Translations under genes and position numbers: made by a program
Origin: a virus
Reading direction: 5' to 3' (one strand)
DNA length: 45,308 nt
Virus record (IMG/VR): IMGVR_UViG_3300033571_002928
Location: 1-45,308 of that record
Notes under the pieces: generated by a model
Seen by the model: only the letters and a program-made list of their open reading frames with translations
What the model was told of the DNA's origin: nothing
Database searches by the model: none
In this document: piece by piece, positions 7,843-18,917 of the stretch
Position numbering within the stretch: the first letter of the stretch is position 1
Layout: the number at the start of each line of letters is the position of its first letter

Positions 7843-9012
7843 ATGTTCGACAAACATAATAGTTTTATGGAGTTCTACGGGGACGTATGCGACAACCCTA
7901 ACGATCCAGTTGAGCGCAAGTTGGCTGTGTGGCAAAAACGCAACATAGCTTTTGGCGGCAAGGGATCAGCACCAGACCCTAACCCCGGCATGATTGCTTC
8001 TGCAGAGGCTGCAAAGACAACCGCTGAAGCTCAAAAGGAAATAGCCAAAGATACGCTTGACTTCTATAAGCAACAATACCAAGAGTTCAAGCCAATTCTT
8101 CAACAGGTTCTTACTGGCCAAGTAGAAACTCAGGCAGAAGCGTCTCGCCAAGCAAGAGAGTATGAGCAGTACATGAAGGAGACCTTCAGGCCACTAGAAG
8201 AAAAACTGGCAGCTGAAGCTCAAGCATATGATACAGAGGCTGGCCGTGAGCAATTGGCACGTCAAGCTGTTGGAGATATCGGTAGTTCATTTGGTCAGAT
8301 GCGAGCACAAGGAGCTCGTCAAGCTCGTGCTTCTGGTTTGTCTACGGGCTCAGGTCGATTCGCTGCATTAAACCAACAGTTGAATTTGCAGGAAGCTCTT
8401 GCTCGTGCGGCTGCTGCTACAGGTGCTCGCGAAGGCGCTGTTGAAAAAGCTAGAGCATTGAAGTATGACGCTGCTGCTCTGGGTAGAAACCTGCCAACAA
8501 ACATCACTGGCTCTCAAGGAGTAAGTCTTGCTGCGGCTGGCGGCGCTCAACAAGGAGCTATGGTTCCGGGTCAGATAATGGCACCCGGTTTCCAAGGTGC
8601 AATGCAAGGCTACCAAGGAGCAACCCAAGCCTACGGCACAGCAGGAAATATTTATGGCCAAGAGTTTGCTGGTCGTATGCAAGGATACCAAGCTCAACAA
8701 GAAGGTATTGGCGGTTTGTTTAAAGGTCTTGGTGGTCTTGCTGGTATGGCGTTCGGCGCTCCAACAGGATCTATTGGCGGAAAAATGTTTGGCCTTGCTG
8801 ATGGTGGCTCGACAAGAAAGCGTGGCTTAGTTAGCGGACCCGGCGGCCCTGTTGATGATATGATTCCTGCAATGTTGTCAGATGGTGAATACGTATTACC
8901 TGCAGATACAGTTAAGGCTATAGGCAAGAAGAAGCTGGATAAGATTGTAAAGAAAACACATACTCCGGCAGCTATCCAACGCAAGCGCGGCATGAGCAAG
9001 GGGAAAAAATAA
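7843..9012 (+). CDS. Internal virion/ejection protein candidate
   Basis: The protein has 389 residues. Residues 50-210 are Ala/Gln/Glu-rich helices; 215-310 are Gly/Gln/Ala-rich with repeated GYQGATQAYG-like units; the C-terminus carries SGPGGPVDDMIPAMLSDGEYVLP, a segment I know from many phage virion proteins. A LADGG motif (FGLADGGSTRKRG) sits just before it. With the next two genes it makes a three-gene set like the ejection proteins of P22/T7-type phages, which enter the host envelope with the DNA. Role inferred from composition and order. Confidence 0.75.
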   Translation: MFDKHNSFMEFYGDVCDNPNDPVERKLAVWQKRNIAFGGKGSAPDPNPGMIASAEAAKTTAEAQKEIAKDTLDFYKQQYQEFKPILQQVLTGQVETQAEASRQAREYEQYMKETFRPLEEKLAAEAQAYDTEAGREQLARQAVGDIGSSFGQMRAQGARQARASGLSTGSGRFAALNQQLNLQEALARAAAATGAREGAVEKARALKYDAAALGRNLPTNITGSQGVSLAAAGGAQQGAMVPGQIMAPGFQGAMQGYQGATQAYGTAGNIYGQEFAGRMQGYQAQQEGIGGLFKGLGGLAGMAFGAPTGSIGGKMFGLADGGSTRKRGLVSGPGGPVDDMIPAMLSDGEYVLPADTVKAIGKKKLDKIVKKTHTPAAIQRKRGMSKGKK

Positions 9013-10160
9013 TGGCTATGGGACGTGGACTAGGCGCATTCGCTGAGGGCTTTGCTCAAGGCTATGGTCAGATGAGTGAGATCGAGGCTCGCAGACAGGC
9101 AACGGAGCGAGATAAGCAGCGTATGGCTCTTGAAGAAAAGAGAGCAGGTATGGAAGAGCAGCGCTTCGCTCTCGATAAGCAGCTCCAAGAACAAGCCATG
9201 CAGAAGACTGGCATGGATATTGCTGCCGCTAAAAGAGAAGAAGAGTTTCAAACAGACTTGCGTTCTACGTTAGCAAATATACAAAAAGAATCTCAAGGTG
9301 GGTATGAAGCTGAGGTCATTGACGCTCGTACAAACAAGTCTCAAGGATTCAAGCGATTCCAAAATCCAGAAGATGAAGTAGGAGCAATGAAAGAGAAAGG
9401 TTTGTTCTTCAAGCCGGGCTCTATCAAGCAAGTCGGCCCAATGGATCCATTAGAATTCCAGCAACGCTTTGCAGATCAGTTCATGTCTGTGCAAGCTCGT
9501 CACGGGAAGCTTACTCCTGAGATGTTGGATCAAGCTAAGGCTCGTCGCAAGCAGATTGAAAGCGAAGGTGCCATTGATGCTGCGCGTTACTTCATGACTA
9601 CTGGCGATGAGAAGGGCGCTAGAGATATGTTTAACAAGAACGGCAAGATCAAGATTGGTGATGACGTTCAACTTCAGGTTATCAAAGATCCTATTACGGG
9701 CCCCAAAGTTGTAGGTCTGCGTGGTGGTAAACAGGTATTTGATATGTTCGACGATGTTATACTTCCGTCAATGTCTGCCGATGCATATGGTAAGACTATG
9801 GCTGATCTGCGTAAGCTTGGCATTACCGAAGGCGGCGAAGATCGTCGTACAGGTATGGTAACAGCAGCAGCTATGGATCGTACTGTCTATGAATCTAATG
9901 CTCGCTTGGCAGCAGCTAACAAAGATAAAGGCGACGAGGCTGGCAAAGACCTTTATAAGTACACATTAGAATTTGCTGGCAAGTTCGCAAGCAACCCATC
10001 GTTTACTTGGGAGCCTTCATCCTATATGCGTTGGGCTAGTACAGTTGCTGCTAGAGCAGAGCAGTATCGCCAAAAGGGATGGTCTATACCCGAAGCGGCG
10101 GCAAAAGCAACCACAGAGATACCAGTGCCGGACGTAGTAACGGCAAAGCCTAAAAAGTAA
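9012..10160 (+). CDS. Internal virion/ejection protein candidate, coiled coil
   Basis: The protein has 382 residues. The ATG overlaps the previous stop (TAATG). The N-terminus is Gly/Phe/Ala-rich (GLGAFAEGFAQGYG), a start common to phage internal virion proteins. Residues 25-100 form a strongly charged coiled coil; the rest is mixed helical without obvious catalytic motifs. Position directly before the giant protein suggests a role in the internal core or ejection machinery. Confidence 0.72.
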   Translation: MAMGRGLGAFAEGFAQGYGQMSEIEARRQATERDKQRMALEEKRAGMEEQRFALDKQLQEQAMQKTGMDIAAAKREEEFQTDLRSTLANIQKESQGGYEAEVIDARTNKSQGFKRFQNPEDEVGAMKEKGLFFKPGSIKQVGPMDPLEFQQRFADQFMSVQARHGKLTPEMLDQAKARRKQIESEGAIDAARYFMTTGDEKGARDMFNKNGKIKIGDDVQLQVIKDPITGPKVVGLRGGKQVFDMFDDVILPSMSADAYGKTMADLRKLGITEGGEDRRTGMVTAAAMDRTVYESNARLAAANKDKGDEAGKDLYKYTLEFAGKFASNPSFTWEPSSYMRWASTVAARAEQYRQKGWSIPEAAAKATTEIPVPDVVTAKPKK

Positions 10161-10169
10161 GGAAACTAA

Positions 10170-13100
10170 ATGGCAACTTCTCCGATCTATAAGACTTCCA
10201 ACGAAGCAGGAACCGAATCACGGAGAAAGGGTCAAGCGATATCAAGCGGTAAGTATGAACCCGGAGCGTTTGCTCGTCAAGCAATTGGTGCAGAATATGT
10301 TCCGGGCCAGTACTCTAGTTCTCAGATCGGTCAAGACTACCAGCCGGGTGTGCTGGCCGATCAGGCACTTGCCGCAGGTCTCCCTTCCCCTTCCTCTCGT
10401 CGTCGAGGCATTGCGCCCTCAACCTCAGGCCCCAGCGCCGCCCCAGCATTTGATCCCCTAGCAGCTTACGAACAATCAATCCGTCGCGATCAAGCCCAAT
10501 CAGATATTTTGTCGTCTAAAAAACCTGAAGGTAATTTTTTGGGCGACTCTGCAAACGATCTTGTTATTGGCGGCTTGCAGCTTTATGGTGCTGGGTATGA
10601 GATCGCCAACTTAGTTTCTGGCGGGAAGATAGATCAGGCAATCAAAGACCGTACTGGCAAGACAGGTACAGAGAATCTTGCTGAAGGCCGGAAAATGCTT
10701 CAGCAACAACAATCACCCGCCCTACAAGCGCAACAAAAGGAACTAGAAGATGCAAAAGGATTTGTCGATAGCTTCTCAACCGTTGTTACAAATCCACGTC
10801 TGGCTGGTTCTATGGTTGTTCAGATGGTTCCACAGCTTGCCACAATTGGTATGGCAGCTCGTGCCGTTGCAATGCGTACCTTGGCTTGGGGTGCTGAAGC
10901 TGGCCTAACTGCTGAGGCCGCTCAGGCTGCTGCCGCTACCAATGCTACTCGCACAGTACTTGGTTTGAATGCTGTGATGGAAGGCGGTATGGCTGGCTCA
11001 GATTCACGTAGCCACATTCTGAATATGAAAGAGGAAGAATTATCCAAGTCTCCTCAATATCAACAACTCGTCAAAGAACTAGGCAATCCACAACTTGCTC
11101 GTATGAAGTTGGCAAACGATGCTTCATTGGTATCTACTGCTTTGGCTGGTTCTATTTCTGCTGTTGCTAGTAAATTAACTGGTGCTGCTGCTCTTGAGGC
11201 TGCGGTATTAGGTCGTGTTGCTAATAAGGTTGAACAGGAAGTAGGTAAGCGATCTGCTGCTGCTGTTGCCAAAGAGTTTGGTTTCGGCGTAGCAAAAGAA
11301 ACTGCAGAAGAAACCTTACAAGAAGGCGGATCTCAGTTTGCTCAGAACGTGGGCGGTGTGGTGTCAGGCGCTACACCAGAGAAGTCTTTACTGGAAGGTG
11401 TTTTTGAAGCTGCTGGTGCTGGTGGCGCTATGGGTATGCTGGCTGGCGCTGGATTCGGTGGCGGAAAGATTGCTATGGATAAAGGCGTTGAATCCGTAGC
11501 TAAAGCAGCAGAGCCAACTGGACAGGCATATAGCGGCCCCGGCGCAGGACAACTCACCGCAGTAGAGATGACTTCAGCTGCAAGGTCTCCCGCGTTTATG
11601 GCACATCAGTGGAGTGTTGCGGATCCAGAGACTCGCATTCGTTTACAAAATGCTAACCCTAATCTGAATCTTCAGGAGTTGGCTAAAGATGTTGATCTCG
11701 TCAACCAAGGTCGTCGCATATCAGAGTCGGCACCACAGTTTGCTCCTGCATTCATAAATCAACTACCAGAGTTTGATCTTGCTGCAGCTCAGGCAGAGGC
11801 ATCGCAGATTCAGCGCGTGGCTGGCGCTCCATCAATGGAAGGTGTTAAGACTGCCGCAAATCTTGGTATGCAAGAAGCTGAGTTTGGAATCACATCAGCT
11901 CGCCCACCGCTAACAACCGACCAAGAGGCTGGCATAGAACCTCCTGTTGTTCCTCTCACCCAAGAAGAGCAGGCAGTTCAGATCCGTGGTTACGAACGCC
12001 GTGTTGCTAACCTTGAAACTCTTCCAGAACAATACCGTCGTCAACAAGCTGACCTTGGTGTTCAGGAAATGGTTGAGCGCGGCTTCCCAAGAGAGGTGGC
12101 TGAGCAAACATTCTCCCCACTGCTTGGGCCTAGCTTAGAGACAGTACTCCAAGAAGGTGGTTATACGGCTGCACCAGGGGCTGCACAAGGCGTTCAAGAG
12201 TTCGAAGCGCCCGTCATAACACCAACGTCTCAAGCTACGCAGGAAGCTGTGCCTGTGGTGAGCGAGTCCGGCGAAGAACGAATGTCAGACGGCACGATGA
12301 CTGACGATCAGTTCTTAAACAATATTGTCAATTGGGATAACCAACGGCAAGGAGCTGGCACATCTAATCGCACAGACTACGAGATTGTACCTACTCCACC
12401 ACCCCTTCAGAAATTAGCTGACGCACTTGGCATCCAAGTAAAGGTGTGGAACTACAAGGGATCTAATTGGATCGGTCGTCGTCAAGGCATCTCAATGGGT
12501 CGGGGCGTTATTGGTATAAATGGTGGCCGTACATCAGCGGGTGGAGAATTCACTGTCTTTGGTCACGAGTTGTTCCATGAGCTTGCCTCCCGCGATAGGG
12601 TTGCTGCTCAGGCATTGATGAATGCGATGGAGCGTTACCTTGATAGTGATATCACCAATGAACTAAAACAAAAGCTGCGTGAAGTTGGTTATACAGAAGA
12701 CAAGCTAACCGAAGAAGTTGCTGCTGATGTGCTTGGCGTATTATTTGGCGAAGAATTATTCTGGAAGAGATTAGCTAAAAATCAGCCAACCTTGCTTGAG
12801 TCTATTATCGATGTTGTTCGCCAGATGATTGCGCGTATGACTAAGCTTGGCACTAGAGAAGCAATGGTTAAGAAAGCCATTAAGGATCTAGACAAAATCC
12901 AAGGCATGATGATTGGCTTCTTGAATGACGCAATCGAAGCGCAGTCAAGAGGTACATCGATTCAGGATAACGTCAGCTTAAATGCAACTCAAGCTGAGTC
13001 TCTCCAGAATGTACGTACATTGTTAGGACAGGGTAAGAGGGCTGAAGCTGCTGCTGCATTTAAGGCTGCCAACCTTTGGAAAGAAACTGGCCTGAACTTC

Positions 13101-16100
13101 AACGAGATTGAAAATCAAGAAGCGACAGTCGTAGATGAGCCAGAACCTACGACCGTAGAGGAGCCTGAAGTTCCATTCCGTCGCCCACAAGCAGAGGTGG
13201 ATGCAGAGAACGCTTACGCTACGATGCTTGAAGTTGTCGATCTGTTACGTGCTGGCAAGGTAGCTCAGGCAGCAAAGGCATTTAAGTCTGGGAACCTAGC
13301 TGAATTCGGAGAGAACTTCAAGGAACTAGCAGATCAAGTTGCCTCCGAAAAGAAGAAGCGGGTAAGCGAAGCTCAGTTCAAGACAGAGGAACAGAAGCGT
13401 TTGTCTCTGAAGTCTAAGCGTTCTATGTTTGATCGCAAGATACAGGACATAACGTCTGGCGTTACTAAGCGCGTTGAAGAGATGGTGTCTCAGCGTAAGG
13501 GTCTTGCTATTGCTGGTGCCAAGGCTTTCCGCCAACGTCAAACCGAGGAACGTGCTGCCGCTTTAATCGGGGAAGAGACTACACGGGGTATGCTAGCTGA
13601 CGATACTGGTGGAGTTATGACTCAGATGGCAGAAGCTGGTATGTACGGCGGCGCTGCTGGTCAGGCTGAAGCTCAGGATAAGCGCACTAAAGCAGAAGCA
13701 GCTCGCACAGAATCAGATCGTCTAGCAGAAGAGAACGCTACGATTCATAACAATAGAGTTCGTGCTTTGTTGTACAACGCTGACCGTGGATTGGAGCAAC
13801 TGGCAAAGATACGTCAGGAGATGGCTGCAGTTGGCTACAGTTCGACGGATATAGAAGCAGCTGTTGGTAAGGCCGAGGCTGATCTGAAGTCTTTGCGTGA
13901 TGGCGAGCTACGCGCATTAGCAGAACAACAACTACGTGACGCAAAGAATGTCGAGCCTAGGGAGGTTGTCGCAAAGGTTGAGCCAGAAGAATACACTGGT
14001 CAGCGCGAGCTTCAATTAGAACTTGATCTGAATGACGAGCAAAGACGTAACGCGCTTGCGTTGGTGGACGCCATCAAGAAAAAAGAGATGACGATGGATG
14101 GCGCCATGAAGGCAATCCGCGCCAATAAGATAGGTCAGATGCAGTTGTATGATGCAATGCGTCAACGCGGTGTGGTTGTGCCTAAGTCTTGGATAGATCT
14201 CACTGGCAACATATCTATCAACTACAGTTTGAACGATTGGGTTAAAGGATACCCTAACTCTGCTATGGCTGCGCGTGATGCGTGGTTCCGTTCTTTAGAT
14301 GCTGTGCCTGAGAGTATGCGCAACGCATCTGATGGTGAGTTGGCATCATTCCGCAACTGGAAGAAGGGCATCACAGAGCTGCGTAATCGTCTGAAAGAAA
14401 GCGGAGACAAGAGCTTTACTTCATTAGAGGACGCATTCCCTAACGCTCTGCCTCTTCAGTACACATTGAACGAGATGCGTAACCCAGCTAAGATTGATGG
14501 CGACAGAGGCCAGATGATTAGACTGGAGTTCGATGATCCTGTCCGTGCTTGGTTCAAAGATGTTCAGTATATTGAACAAGCTCGCCCAGATCTTGCTGCT
14601 CAGTTCCCTAACTTCTTGACTAAAGACGAGCAAGCTGCGTACAAAGAGTTCAAGGAGCGCGAGGATTCTGAGGCACGCCGCGCTGTCGAAATGAAAACAA
14701 AGTCTGCATTGTATTCCCAGATTGATGGGTTGAGATTCCTATCACCTAAGGTTTATACGGACTTCCGTTCACAAATTTCTCAGGCAGAAGAGCACCAGCT
14801 TGCAGCTATTATGCAGGCAGCATTTGAAGCCAACGAGTTTGCCGCTGATGCAATCGCTAATGGTGCTGATATCGACACAATCGGTGATCTCATGGATCGT
14901 CGTGCGTCTGAAGATGAAGGGTTCTCTCAGCCTGCAGATGAGATGAGCAGCGAAGAGCGACTTGACGATGATGGTAACTACTTAGGCTACGACGATAGCA
15001 TCAGGTTCAAACGCGGCACACACTCAGGTGTATTGTCAGCATTGAATGTTATTGAATCTTTAACTAAGATGTTCCACACTTGGAGTGTAAAGCCATCCTT
15101 TACAGTGGTGCAGAATCCAAACCAACTCCCTGATGATGTTCGTTCCCGTATCTACTCACGCTTTTCAGCAACAGGATTCAAGTCTGCGGTTGATCCTAAG
15201 ACTGGCCACCTGTACTTGTTCAGCGATTTCCTGAATGGCGATACAGACACACAGTTTGCTGCGTTCAATGAGATCTATGGCAACTGGGGGGTACGTGGAT
15301 TCATGGGTGATTCTCTTAAGACATTCTTAGAGAACCAATACCGCCTGAATCAGAAGGTTCGTGAGGCTGCTGATCGCTTGATAGAAGAGCGTCAAGCTAT
15401 GGGCATCCCAACTTCCCCTCTAGAAGCTACCGAGGCTGTGGTTGGTGATACTGCAATACACACTATACACACTAAGTTTGCTAGCTGGCTAGAGAAGAAC
15501 GGATTCCCTGATGTTGCTAATTGGATAAACTCATCCACCAACACAGAGGTCGCATCGATTCTGTCTGCTACTAGAGAGGCAGCTAAGTCTCAGGGTATAT
15601 CTCCTTTGGGCGGTATGCCTAACGACAGCATCAGCTTTGACCGCAACAAGATGCCAGTCGAGGGATATGCCTACCGTAACGGTGAGATCACAGCGTATGC
15701 TCGCGTCAATCCAATTACTGGTGACTGGATTGTATTCACTCTGAAGGACGGTGCCAAGTCTATCAATGAGGGCGAGTACAACATCACCACAACGGATGAC
15801 CTGCAGATAGCGCACAACATGATGAAGCAGTACGGCACTGTGCGTCTAGCCCGTGCTCGCGAAACCCTGCGCTACATCGGCCCAGATAACATTGAGAAGA
15901 TCAAAGGCTGGGATGAGAGCGATGCGTGGTGGACAAGGGCTAAGCGTTGGGTTATTCAAGGCGCTCAGAATAAGTTCTTGCCAATCTGGGAAGTGGCTCA
16001 GCAATTGTCTATGGCAGGCAAAGACAATACTGTGGTTGATGACTTGGTTAAGTACGAGTCGCGCACAGGATACTACGTTGATGACTACAAGCGTAGATAC

Positions 16101-18917
16101 CTGAACCCAATCATGAAAGCTTTGCGTCGTCTTGATAACCAGCACGGTCTCAGCATAGAGGACGTTGACCTATTCTTAATGGCTCGTCATGCCGAAGAAA
16201 GAAACTCCACAATCAAGTCAATCAACCCAAACAATTCTCAGGGTTCTGGCTTGGCTACAAAGGAAGCGAAGAAAATCCTATCATCTAAGAATGATGGCGC
16301 TTGGAGTGCTGAGGCAATGGTAGAGCTGGAGATGATCGGCAAGCTAATGGATCAAATGTCTTCCGACAAAACCAATTACTTGCTGCAGACTGGCATGATC
16401 TCGAAGTATCAGTACGAAGCACTGAAGAGATACAAGCACTACGTCAACCTATCTGGTAATAGTGAGACTGATCTAGACAAGTACGATGCTTCTGCCCTTG
16501 GTGGTCGTGCCTTCAATGTGCGTGGATCAGATGTTATTCGCTCAACTGGCCGAGGCACCACAGCTATTGACGTTCTTCAGAATACGATGAACTCATACCT
16601 GTCTGCAATTATTCGTGGTCAGAAGAACAAACCTCTGCAGTCTATTCTCGACATGTTCGAGCAGAACCCTGATAAGACTTACGTCGAAGTCAATCCAATT
16701 GAAACAGTTCAGCGTGTCAATGTTGATAGATTCAACTTTGATAACAAGATACTGAAGATACTTGGTACAGATAAAGACGATGTAAGAGCAGGCAAGAACT
16801 TCTTGGTTGGCTTGAAGGAACGAATGAAGCGAGGCGAAATAGATTCTGATGACGCCTTAGCAGAAATCGTGCAGCGCATTCGTGAAGCAGAAGAGCGTCG
16901 AGCTATCCAGCCAGATGAGGCAGCTCGCGCTATTCGTAATCTGAATGAGCAAGTTGTCATGTCGGCAAGACTATCTCCAGATGGTTATGTAAGTATGGTT
17001 GAGATGTCTGGACGAAGAGACCCTAACGAAGTAATCGTCAAGGTCAATGGCAAGACTATCTCTATGGTGTTCAAGGGTCGTGGCCTGCCGTTCTTCCAAG
17101 CTATTACAGGAATGAACATTCAAAAGTCCAACGCATTCTTTGAAGGACTTAGCAAGTGGGCAACATTCTTCAGCCAGATGGTAACGTCTTGGAATCCTGC
17201 TTGGGTGCCAATCAACATGTTCCGAGATGTGCAGACCGCATTCTCAAATATGTCTGCTGATCCTGAGGTGGGTGCTGGACTAGCCAAGAAGATGATAAAG
17301 GAGTACGGTCGCTCCCTAAAGATTGCCACGCGCTACAAGCTGTACGATTGGGCTGGCATGAAAGAAGGTCGGTTCAGGGACTTCGTTAATAAGATGCAAA
17401 CGAAATACCCAATGGATGATGCCGAGCGCAAACTGATCGATGAGTTCTTCGAGGATGGATCGGGCACATACTTCCTTGATAGAGGCGGTCTTGAAGTTAC
17501 ATTGGACTCGTTGCAACAAGCTATGAACGCAAACAAACCGGGTGTTGTTGGTATGACCAAAGAAGCGTTTGGTGAATACACAGCTTGGATGGATCTGGTT
17601 GGTATGTCTGTTGAGATTGCCCCTCGTCTAGCAGCGTACACAGTTCTGCGTAAGGCAGGCAAGTCACGTGAGTTTGCTTCTCGCTATGCTAAAGAACTCA
17701 CAGTCAACTTCAACATGAAGGGAACAAGCAGAGAGCTACGTGCTGCATACGTTTTCTTCAACCCTGCAGTTCAAGGTACCGTGCGTATGTTCAAGGATCT
17801 GAAGGCTGGAAACTTGGGCAGGTTCGGAGCCACCGCTGGATTCTGGATGGGCATGGGATTCATCTCGACAATGATCGCTAGGTCTTTGAGCGGAGATGAC
17901 GATGATCGTCCGGGGGTTGACAGTATAGATATGGTTGCTTCGTACAAGAGAAACACATCACTCACTTGGTTGCCGGGTGTTGTGGGTGGCTCTATCCCTG
18001 TAGCCTACGGATGGAATGTGTTCTCCGCCGCCGGACAGTATATGTACGATACGATTCATGGGTACATGCCAGCATCCACCGCAGCGATGAAGGTTATGGC
18101 TGCAGCATTTGATGCGTTCTCACCAATTGGTTCTGGCGCTGAGTCAAAAACTCTGGCTGGATCAGTTATGAAAACAGCAACACCTAGCATAGCAATGCCA
18201 GTAGTAGAGTGGAACATGAACGAAAATAGGTTCGGCGCTCCAATCTACAAAGAGCAAAGCCCATTCTCAGATATCAAAGAGGCAAATGCTTACATGCATT
18301 TCAACTCTGTAAATCCTATATCGAAGTGGGCAATGCAATCTCTGGTTGAGGTTGGCACAAGTAAGAACGCACGATACACACCGGGTCTTATTGATGTCAA
18401 TCCTGCGATGGTGGATCACTTCATCAACTCATATCTACCGGGAATTTTCTCTGAAGGATATAAGTCTGCTGGCTTGGCTATCAAAGAAGCACGAGGGGAA
18501 GACACGAAGGATATGCCAGTTCCTCTGCTCGATAGGTTCAAGGCAAAAGCTGAACCTGAAGGTTTCGATGCTTCTGCAGTTCGTAACCTAAAAGTTACAA
18601 TCGATACCATGTGGGAGGCGTGGAAACAACCAGACACAACTCCACAGGAAAAAGCGCAGATGAAGGCAGACTATCCTGACCTAGCAAGACTGAAAGCTTT
18701 GTCTCAAGCTAATGAGCAAGCAATCAAATCTGCTCGTCAGGCTGCGTCTAAGTTGGAGCGCGATCCCAAAGTCTCAGATGAATACAAAGTTGAGATAAGG
18801 AATCGCGTCAAGACACTGGAGGAAACTTACAATACACGCCTCGTTAAGAAAGCATTAGAGGCTGGGTGGCGTGATACTATTTTGTATGGTCAAGGTGAGC
18901 CTTCTCCGCCGAAATAG
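10170..18917 (+). CDS. Giant polyvalent virion protein with metallopeptidase motif
   Basis: The protein has 2915 residues, about a fifth of the window. Residues 25-70 carry three Y-x-P-G repeats (YEPG, YVPG, YQPG). Residues 125-440 include several amphipathic or hydrophobic Ala/Gly-rich stretches. A zinc-peptidase motif H799-E-L-F-H803 is followed by E848-E849-x-x-A-D852, a plausible third ligand. Long charged coiled-coil regions follow. Around residues 2340-2580 the sequence (MFRDVQTAFSNMS, FNMKGTSRELRAAYVFF) resembles the LPD38-type domain of large polyvalent phage proteins. Such proteins are thought to be injected with DNA. No helicase, methylase or lysozyme motif was seen. The C-terminus overlaps the opposing gene by 41 bases. 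Confidence 0.85.
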   Translation: MATSPIYKTSNEAGTESRRKGQAISSGKYEPGAFARQAIGAEYVPGQYSSSQIGQDYQPGVLADQALAAGLPSPSSRRRGIAPSTSGPSAAPAFDPLAAYEQSIRRDQAQSDILSSKKPEGNFLGDSANDLVIGGLQLYGAGYEIANLVSGGKIDQAIKDRTGKTGTENLAEGRKMLQQQQSPALQAQQKELEDAKGFVDSFSTVVTNPRLAGSMVVQMVPQLATIGMAARAVAMRTLAWGAEAGLTAEAAQAAAATNATRTVLGLNAVMEGGMAGSDSRSHILNMKEEELSKSPQYQQLVKELGNPQLARMKLANDASLVSTALAGSISAVASKLTGAAALEAAVLGRVANKVEQEVGKRSAAAVAKEFGFGVAKETAEETLQEGGSQFAQNVGGVVSGATPEKSLLEGVFEAAGAGGAMGMLAGAGFGGGKIAMDKGVESVAKAAEPTGQAYSGPGAGQLTAVEMTSAARSPAFMAHQWSVADPETRIRLQNANPNLNLQELAKDVDLVNQGRRISESAPQFAPAFINQLPEFDLAAAQAEASQIQRVAGAPSMEGVKTAANLGMQEAEFGITSARPPLTTDQEAGIEPPVVPLTQEEQAVQIRGYERRVANLETLPEQYRRQQADLGVQEMVERGFPREVAEQTFSPLLGPSLETVLQEGGYTAAPGAAQGVQEFEAPVITPTSQATQEAVPVVSESGEERMSDGTMTDDQFLNNIVNWDNQRQGAGTSNRTDYEIVPTPPPLQKLADALGIQVKVWNYKGSNWIGRRQGISMGRGVIGINGGRTSAGGEFTVFGHELFHELASRDRVAAQALMNAMERYLDSDITNELKQKLREVGYTEDKLTEEVAADVLGVLFGEELFWKRLAKNQPTLLESIIDVVRQMIARMTKLGTREAMVKKAIKDLDKIQGMMIGFLNDAIEAQSRGTSIQDNVSLNATQAESLQNVRTLLGQGKRAEAAAAFKAANLWKETGLNFNEIENQEATVVDEPEPTTVEEPEVPFRRPQAEVDAENAYATMLEVVDLLRAGKVAQAAKAFKSGNLAEFGENFKELADQVASEKKKRVSEAQFKTEEQKRLSLKSKRSMFDRKIQDITSGVTKRVEEMVSQRKGLAIAGAKAFRQRQTEERAAALIGEETTRGMLADDTGGVMTQMAEAGMYGGAAGQAEAQDKRTKAEAARTESDRLAEENATIHNNRVRALLYNADRGLEQLAKIRQEMAAVGYSSTDIEAAVGKAEADLKSLRDGELRALAEQQLRDAKNVEPREVVAKVEPEEYTGQRELQLELDLNDEQRRNALALVDAIKKKEMTMDGAMKAIRANKIGQMQLYDAMRQRGVVVPKSWIDLTGNISINYSLNDWVKGYPNSAMAARDAWFRSLDAVPESMRNASDGELASFRNWKKGITELRNRLKESGDKSFTSLEDAFPNALPLQYTLNEMRNPAKIDGDRGQMIRLEFDDPVRAWFKDVQYIEQARPDLAAQFPNFLTKDEQAAYKEFKEREDSEARRAVEMKTKSALYSQIDGLRFLSPKVYTDFRSQISQAEEHQLAAIMQAAFEANEFAADAIANGADIDTIGDLMDRRASEDEGFSQPADEMSSEERLDDDGNYLGYDDSIRFKRGTHSGVLSALNVIESLTKMFHTWSVKPSFTVVQNPNQLPDDVRSRIYSRFSATGFKSAVDPKTGHLYLFSDFLNGDTDTQFAAFNEIYGNWGVRGFMGDSLKTFLENQYRLNQKVREAADRLIEERQAMGIPTSPLEATEAVVGDTAIHTIHTKFASWLEKNGFPDVANWINSSTNTEVASILSATREAAKSQGISPLGGMPNDSISFDRNKMPVEGYAYRNGEITAYARVNPITGDWIVFTLKDGAKSINEGEYNITTTDDLQIAHNMMKQYGTVRLARARETLRYIGPDNIEKIKGWDESDAWWTRAKRWVIQGAQNKFLPIWEVAQQLSMAGKDNTVVDDLVKYESRTGYYVDDYKRRYLNPIMKALRRLDNQHGLSIEDVDLFLMARHAEERNSTIKSINPNNSQGSGLATKEAKKILSSKNDGAWSAEAMVELEMIGKLMDQMSSDKTNYLLQTGMISKYQYEALKRYKHYVNLSGNSETDLDKYDASALGGRAFNVRGSDVIRSTGRGTTAIDVLQNTMNSYLSAIIRGQKNKPLQSILDMFEQNPDKTYVEVNPIETVQRVNVDRFNFDNKILKILGTDKDDVRAGKNFLVGLKERMKRGEIDSDDALAEIVQRIREAEERRAIQPDEAARAIRNLNEQVVMSARLSPDGYVSMVEMSGRRDPNEVIVKVNGKTISMVFKGRGLPFFQAITGMNIQKSNAFFEGLSKWATFFSQMVTSWNPAWVPINMFRDVQTAFSNMSADPEVGAGLAKKMIKEYGRSLKIATRYKLYDWAGMKEGRFRDFVNKMQTKYPMDDAERKLIDEFFEDGSGTYFLDRGGLEVTLDSLQQAMNANKPGVVGMTKEAFGEYTAWMDLVGMSVEIAPRLAAYTVLRKAGKSREFASRYAKELTVNFNMKGTSRELRAAYVFFNPAVQGTVRMFKDLKAGNLGRFGATAGFWMGMGFISTMIARSLSGDDDDRPGVDSIDMVASYKRNTSLTWLPGVVGGSIPVAYGWNVFSAAGQYMYDTIHGYMPASTAAMKVMAAAFDAFSPIGSGAESKTLAGSVMKTATPSIAMPVVEWNMNENRFGAPIYKEQSPFSDIKEANAYMHFNSVNPISKWAMQSLVEVGTSKNARYTPGLIDVNPAMVDHFINSYLPGIFSEGYKSAGLAIKEARGEDTKDMPVPLLDRFKAKAEPEGFDASAVRNLKVTIDTMWEAWKQPDTTPQEKAQMKADYPDLARLKALSQANEQAIKSARQAASKLERDPKVSDEYKVEIRNRVKTLEETYNTRLVKKALEAGWRDTILYGQGEPSPPK

